Shown piece by piece: positions 9,018 to 18,366 of a stretch of DNA of 35,503 nucleotides. Under the pieces are notes generated by a model. It had not been told where the DNA came from. It made no database searches and worked only from the letters and a program-made list of their open reading frames with translations. Source of the DNA: Microcaldota archaeon (lineage in GTDB: Archaea; Micrarchaeota; Micrarchaeia; Micrarchaeales; CABMGC01); NCBI GenBank assembly GCA_021809925.1, contig JAJZJV010000005.1, positions 1 through 35,503 of the forward strand. The letters are read 5' to 3'. Position 1 is the stretch's first letter. Every line of letters begins with the position of its first letter. Both the position numbers and the translations under genes were made by a program.

Positions 9018-9866
9018 ATGATAGCGATTATGTATTTACTGATCCTGCTTGTCATTGGAGTAGCTGCAGGCTTTGTAGGATCACTCACTGGTCTAGGAGG
9101 AGCTGTGATAATAATGCCAGCGCTATCGCTCTTTCTTAATGTGCCAATAGAGCATGCAACTGGCGCTGCGCTAGTAGCCACAATAGCAACTTCTAGCGGA
9201 GCTGCCGCAGCGTATGTCAAGGATAAGATATCGAACGTGAGAATAGGCATGTCTCTTGAGATAGGCACCACTCTTGGAGCAATAGTGGGGGCTCTTTTAG
9301 CTGCTTTTGTCTACTCGCACAATCTTTCATTCATAATATTCATATTGTTTGGAGTAGTGGTGCTCTTCTCAGTGTATCCAACATTGAAGAAAAAGGACCT
9401 TATCAAAAGAATCAAACCAGATGCCAGCACCAGGATATTCCAGATGCATGGCTCGTATTACGATCGTGCAGAAAAGAAGATAATAAGATATGATGGTGTG
9501 CGCTGGTGGCTTGGAGAAGGGATAATGTGTATTGCAGGTTTAATATCTGGGCTTCTTGGTGTTGGCTCAGGAGTGCTCAAGGTTCTTGCAATGGACTCAG
9601 TGATGAAGCTTCCAGTCAAAGTAAGCACAGCTACAAGTGACTTTATGATAGGAGTAACTGCTGTAACTGGATCTGCCATATACTGGTCCCTTGGATACAT
9701 AGTGCCTAGCCTTGTAGCTCCGGTGATAGTTGGGGTTATCATAGGTGCATACTTTGGAAGCGAGAAGATGGAATCAGTGCATAAAGAAAGATTGAGGAAG
9801 ATATTTACAATAGTTCTTGTAGTTGTTGCTGTAGAGATGATATTGAGGGGGATTGGAGTTACATGA
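9018..9866 (+). CDS. TauE/SafE family membrane transporter
   Basis: 282 aa; AAGFVGSLTGLGGAVIIMPALSLFL and SGLLGVGSGVLKVLAM paired glycine-rich motifs; multi-pass. Confidence 0.88.
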   Translation: MIAIMYLLILLVIGVAAGFVGSLTGLGGAVIIMPALSLFLNVPIEHATGAALVATIATSSGAAAAYVKDKISNVRIGMSLEIGTTLGAIVGALLAAFVYSHNLSFIIFILFGVVVLFSVYPTLKKKDLIKRIKPDASTRIFQMHGSYYDRAEKKIIRYDGVRWWLGEGIMCIAGLISGLLGVGSGVLKVLAMDSVMKLPVKVSTATSDFMIGVTAVTGSAIYWSLGYIVPSLVAPVIVGVIIGAYFGSEKMESVHKERLRKIFTIVLVVVAVEMILRGIGVT

Positions 9867-10168
9867 AGAAAAGGGATATGAATGTAGTGATTTCATGGAT
9901 TCTGAAAGCCGGAGTAATAGCCAGCGCAGGGCTTCTCATTATAGGCATGCTGCTCGCTTATTCTGGAATTAATAGTATCTCTATATACGACACCGTCTTT
10001 GAGAGCTTGGGAGTCTTTGCATTGTTTGCAACGCCAGTTGCCAGAGTTGCGACTTCGGTAGCTGCCTTTGCCATTGAAGGAAATAAAATTTATACTGCAA
10101 TAACTGCGATAGTCCTTATGAATATATTGATAGCCATCTTCGTTGTTCCAGCAGTGCTGCATATCTGA
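9863..10168 (+). CDS. DUF1634 family membrane protein
   Basis: 101 aa, three TM segments, ATGA-overlapping start with the TauE gene, a commonly observed partner arrangement. Confidence 0.75.
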   Translation: MKKRDMNVVISWILKAGVIASAGLLIIGMLLAYSGINSISIYDTVFESLGVFALFATPVARVATSVAAFAIEGNKIYTAITAIVLMNILIAIFVVPAVLHI

Positions 10169-10238
10169 TTTGATCTAAAAGGTGGAGAAGCATTCGATGT
10201 TATAGATCAGCTTTGGCAGCGAGTTTGCATGGATGAAA

Positions 10239-10991
10239 TTATGGCTCTCTCCATCTTGCTTTCCTGTAACCTACGACAAGGAGGACTATGCATACAAGGA
10301 TTACTATGACCCAGTCAACAAAGAGGGCGATAGGATCAATCGCGATGTAATTCATTGAAGCCTGGGCGATTTGTGCAGCGTATGTGGTAGGGGAGATGTA
10401 CGCAATGTATCTGAATGGAAGCGGAATGTAGGTTATTGGATAATAAACAGGGGGAATTGTGCTTAGCAGTACTGTGACTATTCCGGAAAAGCCCCAGCTC
10501 TGCAAGACATCAGTAGTCAATGTTGATAAAAAGAATCCGAGCGCTGTTGAGAAGAGAAACATCAAGGCCATCACCGCTATTATTGTTAGTGCCTGTATCG
10601 CTGTTGGATGTATGTAAATTGCAGCAAGTATGGTAAGAAGTATCAGGACAGGTATTGAGAAGACAATTTCGGATAATCCCATCCCCGCAACATAGACCGG
10701 AGCGCTGGTAGGTGAAGTCACAACCATATCCTGAAGCTTTAGGTCATTCTTCAGATGGGAGAGATCCCCTTGTATGCTCACCCCAGACATCACAGCAGTC
10801 ATTATCAGTGCTCCTTCTATGCCTATCCCTATCAATGCGCCATGGCTTACAAAGACAATCACTATCAGTATTGAGATTGGGGATAATAGGGTATTTATGA
10901 ACATTATAGGATAATTCTGCATTGCATATATGGCGTTGACTAAGACTGATGCAAGAATCTGGCTAAATACGCTTCTCTGCTTTAGTGCCAT
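10239..10991 (-). CDS. ABC-2 type transporter permease
   Basis: 250 aa, six hydrophobic segments, overlaps the ATPase gene by 10 nt. Confidence 0.85.
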   Translation of the reverse strand: MALKQRSVFSQILASVLVNAIYAMQNYPIMFINTLLSPISILIVIVFVSHGALIGIGIEGALIMTAVMSGVSIQGDLSHLKNDLKLQDMVVTSPTSAPVYVAGMGLSEIVFSIPVLILLTILAAIYIHPTAIQALTIIAVMALMFLFSTALGFFLSTLTTDVLQSWGFSGIVTVLLSTIPPVYYPITYIPLPFRYIAYISPTTYAAQIAQASMNYIAIDPIALFVDWVIVILVCIVLLVVGYRKARWREP

Positions 10992-11911
10992 TCGCCCTCG
11001 CCGCTTTCTTCAGTATCTTCATTTATGGAGCGCTTTGCAAAGTAGTAGAAGAGATCCTCAAGCGAGACAGGATTTGTTGAGAACTTCATCTTCTTCTTCA
11101 TCAGCATATTAGAGAGCGCGAATGCCTCTTTCTGGTTTGTGAGAATCTGGTATCCTTTCTCGATCTTTGAGGCTCTTACACCTTTTGGAAGCTTGATGTT
11201 GGTTGCATCCATCACTCTTACGCTGTATTCCTGGCCTGCCCTCTTCCTCAGCTCTTCCATAGATCCTTCTGCAACAAGCCTTCCATCTTCTATTATGACT
11301 ATCTTATCAGCAAGATACTCTGCTTCTTCAAGATAATGTGTAGTCAATACTATTAGATAATCATTCTTGAGCTTGTTCAGGAGTTCCCAAAGCTCTTTTC
11401 TTGAGATTGGATCGAGCCCTGTGGTTGGCTCATCAAGAAATATGATTTTCGCCTCTGAAGCAAGCACTGTTGCAACCAAGATCTTCCTCTTAGTTCCTCC
11501 AGAGAGCATCCTGCTGAGCTTCTTTGCATTCTCTTCCAGTCCCAGGCTCTTTAGTGCTGCTGAGGCTCTTGATGATGCCTCATTATAAGGAAATCCGCGA
11601 TATAATAAATAGGAGAGAACCTGCTGTCTTGGGTTCATCCAGGGTATTGCGCGGGCTTCCTGAGGCACTATTGCCATTAAGTTCCTAGCCTTAACAGGAT
11701 CTGCAATGACATCTATCCCGTTTATCATAGCAGATCCTTTCGTAGGCATCAACTCAGTAGATAGTATGCGTATTAGGGTAGTCTTGCCTGCTCCGTTCCT
11801 GCCTATTATGGCTAGTATTCCCTTCTCTGGGAAGCTTAAGGTAACGTCCCGCAAGGCATACTTCTTCCCATCATATGTCTTTGAGATCTTCTTAACAGTT
11901 AAACCGTCCAT
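10982..11911 (-). CDS. ABC transporter ATP-binding protein
   Basis: Walker A GRNGAGKTTLIR, signature LSGGTKRK, Walker B KIIFLDEPTTGLDP; likely start at MDGLTVKK (11911) rather than ORF-track 11947. Confidence 0.93.
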   Translation of the reverse strand: MDGLTVKKISKTYDGKKYALRDVTLSFPEKGILAIIGRNGAGKTTLIRILSTELMPTKGSAMINGIDVIADPVKARNLMAIVPQEARAIPWMNPRQQVLSYLLYRGFPYNEASSRASAALKSLGLEENAKKLSRMLSGGTKRKILVATVLASEAKIIFLDEPTTGLDPISRKELWELLNKLKNDYLIVLTTHYLEEAEYLADKIVIIEDGRLVAEGSMEELRKRAGQEYSVRVMDATNIKLPKGVRASKIEKGYQILTNQKEAFALSNMLMKKKMKFSTNPVSLEDLFYYFAKRSINEDTEESGEGEWH

Positions 11912-12008
11912 CCTGATGCCTTCTTTTCTATTATTGGAAGAGAGCATTTATTAACCAATAATTATAAGCATTCATCTGTATAAATAAAATGGAAATTCTG
12001 GGTCTATT

Positions 12009-12572
12009 ATGCTCCCGATTAAAAGATGCGAGTGGTGCCTTACTGATCCGCTTTATATCAGATACCATGACAATGAGTGGGGGAGGCCAATCCATGATGA
12101 TAAGAAGTTATTCGAATTCCTTGTCCTTGAAGGAGCTCAGGCAGGTCTCAGCTGGCTAACAGTGCTGAAAAAAAGAGAATCTTACAGAAAGGCATTCGAT
12201 CTCTTCGATCCGCAGAAGATAGCCAGATACGATGATGAAAAAGTCAACTCTCTCTTAAACAATCAGGAGATAATACGCAACAGACTCAAGATAGATGCTA
12301 CCATAAACAACGCAAAGATCTTCCTTAAGATCAATGATCGTTATGGAAGCTTTGACAGATATATCTGGGGCTTTGTTGACAACAGGATTATCCAGAACAA
12401 TTGGGATTCTATCAAAGAGATTCCTGCAAAAACAGAGGCATCAGATATGATGAGCATGGTTCTCAAAAAAGAGGGCTTCAAGTTTGTTGGAAACACAATC
12501 TGCTATGCGTACATGCAGGCAGTTGGAATGGTTAACGACCATCTGACTTACTGTTATCTCCACAAGAAGTGA
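12009..12572 (+). CDS. tag: DNA-3-methyladenine glycosylase I
   Basis: 187 aa; RCEWCLTDPLYIRYHDNEWGRPIHDDKKLFEFLVLEGAQAGLSW. Confidence 0.95.
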   Translation: MLPIKRCEWCLTDPLYIRYHDNEWGRPIHDDKKLFEFLVLEGAQAGLSWLTVLKKRESYRKAFDLFDPQKIARYDDEKVNSLLNNQEIIRNRLKIDATINNAKIFLKINDRYGSFDRYIWGFVDNRIIQNNWDSIKEIPAKTEASDMMSMVLKKEGFKFVGNTICYAYMQAVGMVNDHLTYCYLHKK

Positions 12573-12596
12573 AGCAAGTTAAATAATTAGGTAAGA

Positions 12597-12722
12597 TCCG
12601 AGATGCTTAAATTAGTACCAAATCTCACAGCAAATCTAAAAGCTCAGAGAGAGGTTGGTCTCGGAGATTGAGCTCGTTTTCTTTAGGAAGTTGTACTTCT
12701 CAACTTTTAGCCCCGAGAGGGC
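12597..12722. other. Intergenic region with dense, mutually exclusive inverted repeats (candidate structured RNA)
   Basis: AGCTCA(12641-46)/TGAGCT(12669-74); AAGTTG(12688-93)/CAACTT(12701-06); CTAAAAG(12636-42)/CTTTTAG(12704-10); GCCC(12710-13)/GGGC(12719-22); CCGAGA at 12598 and 12713 both complementary to TCTCGG at 12659-64. Confidence 0.4.
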
Positions 12723-12723
12723 G

Positions 12724-13083
12724 TCACTTTAGGGTCTTTGCCCATTCTGCGAATTCCTTGTGAGGAGAGAATGAGCCTGCGTTCATAACCCTTATCTTTG
12801 CACCTTTGAAATCGCCGTCTTCAAGCTCAATCTCTTCCTTTATAGTATCCATATCAGCATAATAGACCTCTACCCAATGCTCCTTCCCTTTCATGAAATC
12901 CGATATGATCTCTGTATTCATCAGCATGGGAAAAGAGACGAAGAAGAATGCTATTCCATAATGCCAATAAATGGGCCCTCTTCCCTGGGATTCTGTTATC
13001 GCAGTCTTTGCCAGTTCTTCTTTGCTGACTTTATATAATTTATGTATTACCAATTCCTTTGGAGGCTGATGTGTAACCTGCAT
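12724..13083 (-). CDS. Hypothetical protein
   Basis: 119 aa, soluble, coding-like composition; no family recognised. Confidence 0.65.
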   Translation of the reverse strand: MQVTHQPPKELVIHKLYKVSKEELAKTAITESQGRGPIYWHYGIAFFFVSFPMLMNTEIISDFMKGKEHWVEVYYADMDTIKEEIELEDGDFKGAKIRVMNAGSFSPHKEFAEWAKTLK

Positions 13084-13173
13084 ATCATCACCATTGGCTT
13101 TTCTTTCTTAAGTATTAAAACCTTCTCTAGTAAAAGATAAATATCAGTAAATATAATCTTACTCTGTGAGTTT

Positions 13174-13683
13174 TTGACTGCTTATACTGCCTCTGCAATG
13201 CAGGGATCGTCGTCTCTGTTGGCAATTGCATTTGTTGCGATAATACTTACTTTCAGGGTTTACAGAAATATGAAAGGCACCAAGTTTACGGCAAAGAAGC
13301 TCTATCTCGCTCCTGCAACATACATACTTCTTGCATTATTCTCATTTGCAATATACAGCTACACGATTGATGAGATAATATTGATGTTTGTGCTTCTGGC
13401 AGCAGGGATCGGGGCCGGATTTGTTCTGGGTTCTGCCGAATTCTTTATAAATGGGGGAGAGACCTTTTACAAGAGATCCCCTGTAATCATAACAATATGG
13501 ATTGTCTCTTATATTGCGAGGTTTGGGCTTGCTTACGAGTACCCAAATGTGATTATTATTAATATTATAGTAGAGGCTGCGCTATTCTTCACTACGGGAT
13601 TGATAATAGGAGAGGCAGTCAGCATAAGCAGGAAGTATGAGGAGCATAAGAGAAATTCTTCCGTACAAACTACTTCTCAATAA
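13174..13683 (+). CDS. Multi-pass membrane protein, CcdC-like
   Basis: 169 aa with about five hydrophobic segments; TTG start; family assignment tentative. Confidence 0.6.
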   Translation: MTAYTASAMQGSSSLLAIAFVAIILTFRVYRNMKGTKFTAKKLYLAPATYILLALFSFAIYSYTIDEIILMFVLLAAGIGAGFVLGSAEFFINGGETFYKRSPVIITIWIVSYIARFGLAYEYPNVIIINIIVEAALFFTTGLIIGEAVSISRKYEEHKRNSSVQTTSQ

Positions 13684-14599
13684 GCTTCTTTGCAGACGCT
13701 GTCACCTTGTCTGCTATCTCGTTTCCAGCAATGCTCAAAGCCTCGAAGGTTGATGCGCCGAGATGCGGAGTAAGAAGGAGATTCTGGTGTTTTATCGCGT
13801 AATCTATCAGCATGTCGCGCTTTGCTGTAAAAGGCTCTTTTGGGAAGACATCTATCGCTGCTCCGCCAATCCTCCCTTCCTTGAGCGCTGAGAGGAGTGC
13901 GGTTTCATCAATTATCTCAGCTCTTGAAGTATTTATGAAGAGTGCGCTCTTCTTCATCATCCCAAATTCCTTTGCGCTTATCATCTTATCAGTCTCTTTG
14001 GTATGCATGGCATGCAGTGTTATGATATCTGCTTCTTTAAGGAGATCGCTTAAGTTTACCTTCTTGAACTTGTCAATGCTCACATACGGATCAGAGTAGA
14101 TGATATTCATGCCTAATGCTTCAGCATACTTTGCAACCTCAGCCCCTATCCGCCCAAGACCTATTATCCCCAATGTCTTTCCCCCTAGCTGGTGGCCTAT
14201 GAACTTGTAGCGATCCCAGCCGCCTTCCTTCATATGCTCAAATGCCCAGGGAATATTGCGAGATAGGCTTAGCATAAGAGCCATCGTATGCTCGGCTGTC
14301 GATTTAGTATGCACACCATGAAGGTTTATGATCTCTATTCCAAGCGAAGCTGCTTTCTTTAGATCTATGTGATCCAATCCGGTTGTTGCAGATCCTATTA
14401 TCCTAAGGCGTTTGGCTTTCCCAAGAAGAGAGGCATCTACCGTAGTCTCTATTCTTATTACAAGTATGTCAATCTCTTTTATTGTAGATTCAAGCTCTTC
14501 GCGCGTCATCCTCTTGGCTGTAACATTGCCAAGTTTCTTCAGCTTTGCTATGGCAGTCTTATCAAAATACTCTGGTTCTGTTACAAGAATGTTAAACAC
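13670..14599 (-). CDS. D-isomer-specific 2-hydroxyacid dehydrogenase (phosphoglycerate dehydrogenase-like, no ACT domain)
   Basis: 309 aa; TLGIIGLGRIGAEVAKYAEALGMNIIYSDPY, INTSRAEIIDETALLSALKEGRIGGAAIDVFPKEP, TPHLGASTFEA. Confidence 0.92.
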   Translation of the reverse strand: MFNILVTEPEYFDKTAIAKLKKLGNVTAKRMTREELESTIKEIDILVIRIETTVDASLLGKAKRLRIIGSATTGLDHIDLKKAASLGIEIINLHGVHTKSTAEHTMALMLSLSRNIPWAFEHMKEGGWDRYKFIGHQLGGKTLGIIGLGRIGAEVAKYAEALGMNIIYSDPYVSIDKFKKVNLSDLLKEADIITLHAMHTKETDKMISAKEFGMMKKSALFINTSRAEIIDETALLSALKEGRIGGAAIDVFPKEPFTAKRDMLIDYAIKHQNLLLTPHLGASTFEALSIAGNEIADKVTASAKKLIEK

Positions 14600-14608
14600 A
14601 TATTCGCC

Positions 14609-16000
14609 TTAGGCACCTGAAGATTTCTGCATCCTTGGATCTGTAGCTTTTATTATCTTTGTTACTGAGCTCTTATTAAAGCCTTTGAATCCCTGTGTAC
14701 GCTCAAGATTCTCCATATGGCTTCCTATAGCTCCATTCTTTAAGAAAGTCTCATATTGATCTTTTGTTATAGAGCCTTTTGAGAGAAGAGTATCCAATCT
14801 CTTCTTCTCGACTTCCCATCTCTCTCCAACAGTGAATGCCTGTTTAAGAAATTCAAAGTAAGAGAATGGGGGCATGACCTCAACGCCAAAGCCAGGAAGA
14901 TCTTTACTCAATTTGTCAAAGTCAAATCTTGCTTCCAGATGATGCATTCCTGCCTGTAAGATGCTTTCCCCATGAAGGCCGACCCATAGGCCAACGGTGC
15001 CCAGAGTTTTTCTGTCTTCTAATCCTTCATGTGCAAAATCAATCTTTGTCTCTTCAGGATAAAGATCAACATCTGTAAAGACAACAATATTGCATGTTGG
15101 ATGTTCTAAGATCTGGGCTCCCCATTTAGCTTCTTCTCCAGCATAGTATCTCTCCCTGCATTTGTAGCCCATGCTCTCAAAGATCTTTATCATTGACAAG
15201 AAATTGGCTCTTGATGATCTATAAGTGTGGTGATCCTGATTACCCCAGCCAAGACCCAGCCTTTCCTGCCTTGATTTTTGTATCTGGCCTGCTTTATTCC
15301 TTCTCTCCCAGTAAAGCCGCTCTGCCCTGAAGAAAGCATCTGAGACTCTTGCACTATCCAGATTTTTAACTGCCTTTGCAATTGTTTTCTTTGTTTCTGA
15401 AAGGCCCTCCTCATCACTTTCAAAGAAGCGTTTCCGGTTTAAGAAGGAGCTGAGCATGGATATGTATCTATCAATATCTTCACTTTCACTCTGAAAGAAG
15501 CCATCATAACCCCTTCGCTCAATAGCTGAGAGAATAAATCCATTCTCATTGTTTATCGATGCTTTCCTGAAATTAGAGAAAGGCTTGCCTTCGGCCTTTA
15601 CCCCTTTACCTAGAATCTGTAGAAATGAATCTAACTCTTCGGGTTTTAGCACGACTTCCATGCCTGCTCTTTTACTGAGAAGTATTGGGAAAAGATAGGA
15701 ACTTGGATGCACAAATACGGCACTTTCTTCTTTGCTCTTCTTCTCAATAAAGCCCATTCGCTCCAGATCACGAGCCCTGACGCTGCTTTCAGGAATCGCG
15801 ATGTGATCTATCCAATTAAAGAAAGTGGTAGAAGTTTCATCAGACATTCTCTTTGAGAGCTCGTTTGCAAAATGGTTCTTTGAGAGAAATTGTGCAGTTC
15901 TTGATTTGACAAACTCCTCTGCTTCTTTATATAATCCCCAATCGAAATCGCTGTTCAATGCGGCATAATCGATATCTTTGTTGTTCTTTACAGAATCCAT
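14609..16000 (-). CDS. Putative DUF1338/HglS-like (VOC-fold) metal-dependent protein
   Basis: 463 aa; FFNWIDHIAIPESS near the N-terminus and GNQDHHTYRSSRANFLSMI...VGLHGESILQAGMHHLEARFDF in the C-terminal half, resembling the His/Glu-bearing motifs of DUF1338; needs HMM confirmation. Confidence 0.45.
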   Translation of the reverse strand: MDSVKNNKDIDYAALNSDFDWGLYKEAEEFVKSRTAQFLSKNHFANELSKRMSDETSTTFFNWIDHIAIPESSVRARDLERMGFIEKKSKEESAVFVHPSSYLFPILLSKRAGMEVVLKPEELDSFLQILGKGVKAEGKPFSNFRKASINNENGFILSAIERRGYDGFFQSESEDIDRYISMLSSFLNRKRFFESDEEGLSETKKTIAKAVKNLDSARVSDAFFRAERLYWERRNKAGQIQKSRQERLGLGWGNQDHHTYRSSRANFLSMIKIFESMGYKCRERYYAGEEAKWGAQILEHPTCNIVVFTDVDLYPEETKIDFAHEGLEDRKTLGTVGLWVGLHGESILQAGMHHLEARFDFDKLSKDLPGFGVEVMPPFSYFEFLKQAFTVGERWEVEKKRLDTLLSKGSITKDQYETFLKNGAIGSHMENLERTQGFKGFNKSSVTKIIKATDPRMQKSSGA

Positions 16001-16104
16001 GATTTAGGTATTGAAAAATAAGTTTTTATAAGTAAGCTTTTTTAAGCAAAAAGAAGAATTAGAAAATTAAAGAGAAATTAAAAAGAAAAAGAAAGAAGAG
16101 CTTT

Positions 16105-16758
16105 TCAGCTCTGCTTTACTGATAGGGATGCTATCTGTGCGAATGTAGATGCTTGTCCGGTGTTCGTTGTTGAATAGGCCATCCAGATATGTCCGCTGAA
16201 TGCAGTTCCTATCGGCACAGTGCCCGTAGCTCCTTCAACGTTTCCATTGCTGTCGTAGCATGGCAGGTTAGTAACTGTTATTGTCTGACCGCTGTATAGC
16301 TCGTTTCCGGAGTATCCCGATATTGCAGAGCTTCCAGATATCGGATTGCCTGTCATTACATTTCCTGTTGCTGTATCAAGTGAGAAAAATGCGTTTGTTA
16401 CTGGGGAAAGGCTATTGTATGAAGTTCCTGTTGTTCGAGGAAGTCCCGAGCTGTCAGCAGTTGCAGCACATGAAAGGAAGACATTGTATACCGGGTTTCC
16501 TGTATTCTGCCCTAGCTGGAATGTAAGCACTGAAGGGTACATTCCGTTAGAAGAGGCAGAGAGAATCGGACTCTGACATAGATATCCAGATACTGCCACA
16601 CATGAAGTTCCGAGCAGCGAGCCTCCGCTGAATATTCCCAAGGAGAATAGCACAGCAAGCACTACTGCTATTATCAAAATTGCCCAACCATAAGTCATCA
16701 AGTACTCCATTGCGCTTTGGAGCTTTGATTCTCTTCTTTTCTCTATCTTTTTCATCAT
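16105..16758 (-). CDS. Class III signal peptide-containing pilin-like protein
   Basis: 217 aa; KIEKRRESKLQSAMEYLMTYGWAILIIAVVLAVLFSLGIF archaeal class III signal peptide, Ser/Thr/Gly-rich extracellular part. Confidence 0.85.
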   Translation of the reverse strand: MMKKIEKRRESKLQSAMEYLMTYGWAILIIAVVLAVLFSLGIFSGGSLLGTSCVAVSGYLCQSPILSASSNGMYPSVLTFQLGQNTGNPVYNVFLSCAATADSSGLPRTTGTSYNSLSPVTNAFFSLDTATGNVMTGNPISGSSAISGYSGNELYSGQTITVTNLPCYDSNGNVEGATGTVPIGTAFSGHIWMAYSTTNTGQASTFAQIASLSVKQS

Positions 16759-16848
16759 ACCAACCTATTTAATGGTGTTTTATAAGAGAACATAAAGTTA
16801 TTTAAATCTTTCGCGATTCCATAAGAGAAAATTGCTTCGTAATAACAC

Positions 16849-17430
16849 TTATTTTCTCTTTTGATTTTTCTTCTGAGGCTTATGGAATAAGAGAGCGTTG
16901 CTCGTGCTTTCCAACTGTATTCTTGCGACATCCTGCTTTTTCCTGAAGTCTGGGACCAGGGAGCTTGCGAATCTAAGTGGAAGCGTTGAGTCGTAGATAT
17001 CAAGCATTATCTCATAGTACTTCATTGCTTTGTCTGCTTCGTTCCTTCTCATCGATTCAAATGCTTCCCTCTTTAATTCACCAACGCAATCGAGAAGGCC
17101 GAGAAGGTAAGGAAGTTCTCCTTCTCCGAGTTCTTCTGCGCCAGGTATCCTGCCTTCCTTTATTATATGGTATATCAATCTTGCTTCCACGACTTCCTGA
17201 TGGCATTGCAGCGAGTAAAATTCCATTCCTTTCTCAAGCGTATTTATCTTTGATAATATAGTTACAGACTCATCTAAGAGTTCCTTTGCATATGGAAGCT
17301 TGCCTGCATGCATTGCTGTTATTGACTTTCCGGTAAGCATGATCGCTTTTCTTGAGAGATCCATTATCTTATCCCTTCGCTCATGAAGCTCGAGTATCGA
17401 CTTCTCGATTCTGTCTATATCTTTAATCAC
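16849..17430 (-). CDS. Translin family protein
   Basis: 193 aa alpha-helical; REAIMLTGKSITAMHAGK-like region, EFYSLQCHQEVVEARLIYHIIKEGRIP, YLLGLLDCVGELKREAFESMR. Confidence 0.85.
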   Translation of the reverse strand: MIKDIDRIEKSILELHERRDKIMDLSRKAIMLTGKSITAMHAGKLPYAKELLDESVTILSKINTLEKGMEFYSLQCHQEVVEARLIYHIIKEGRIPGAEELGEGELPYLLGLLDCVGELKREAFESMRRNEADKAMKYYEIMLDIYDSTLPLRFASSLVPDFRKKQDVARIQLESTSNALLFHKPQKKNQKRK

Positions 17431-17463
17431 AAAATCATCGATTAATGATCGCTTGAAGCTTTC

Positions 17464-18366
17464 TTATTTCTTTCCTATCTTGTTTTCGCGACCATGCCAA
17501 TATAGGTACTGCTGTGCATATCCTGCAAGATCTCCCCATTTGGAAGCTGCATGAGCATGTATCTCGTTTATGCTCTTCTTCCTGCCTTTGAAATAAACAT
17601 TCTCAATTATTCTCTTAACCCATGAATCTATTGGAAATGCTTCGAAGCGCTTGTAACCGAAGAGCAGTATGCAGTCGGCAACCTTGTCTCCTATGCCATC
17701 AAGCGCCATCAGCTCTTCTTTTGCTTCGGAATATCCCATATCTTTCAGTGAGGCAAGGCTCATGCCATTTGAGCACTCTTCTGCGACGCTCTTGATATAT
17801 TTGTCTCGGAACCCTGTGCCGCATGATCTTATCTCGGCAAGCGTTGCGTTTGCTATCTCTTCAGGCATTGGAAATAGCTTATAGGAAGTTCCATCAATGA
17901 TCGCCTCCCTGCCAAATTTGGTGACCATCTTTTGCGTTATTCCCCTTATTCTTTTAATGTTGTTGAATTGCGAGATTAGAAAACAGAGGGTTGTCTCCCA
18001 GGGATCATTAAGCGTAACCCGCAATCCGTTCATTTTGGAGAGGGCTTCATGCATGAATTGATCTGTATCTATTCTGTTGCAGATTTCTCCAAAATCATCT
18101 TCAAGACCGAACCTTGAGATTATCTCCTTCATTGCCTCTGCATCGTTGTAATCTCCAGAATAACTAAAAGATAATCTTGATGCTTTTTTCCTTAGGAAGA
18201 TGATGCCTTTGCTTGTAGAATAAGTCAGCCTTTCGATCCCCAGATCAGAGGAATAATCAGAATGGAAGGCAAGAGGCTGTCCGCTTCCGATGCTGAGGCC
18301 CAGACTGAGATTCTCGGCAGTTATGCTATGCCAGCCAGAACTGTTATTTGAAGATATTCCTACCAC
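17464..18366 (-). CDS. 8-oxoguanine DNA glycosylase/lyase (OGG1 type)
   Basis: 300 aa; DPWETTLCFLISQFNNIKRIRGITQKMV, HhH-GPD LMALDGIGDKVADCILLFGYKRFEAFPIDSWVKR. Confidence 0.92.
   Translation of the reverse strand: MVGISSNNSSGWHSITAENLSLGLSIGSGQPLAFHSDYSSDLGIERLTYSTSKGIIFLRKKASRLSFSYSGDYNDAEAMKEIISRFGLEDDFGEICNRIDTDQFMHEALSKMNGLRVTLNDPWETTLCFLISQFNNIKRIRGITQKMVTKFGREAIIDGTSYKLFPMPEEIANATLAEIRSCGTGFRDKYIKSVAEECSNGMSLASLKDMGYSEAKEELMALDGIGDKVADCILLFGYKRFEAFPIDSWVKRIIENVYFKGRKKSINEIHAHAASKWGDLAGYAQQYLYWHGRENKIGKK

Noticed and set aside
9018-10168. TauE/SafE + DUF1634 as a novel system
   Set aside because: A recurrent, already familiar gene pairing; nothing unusual seen beyond the ATGA overlap.
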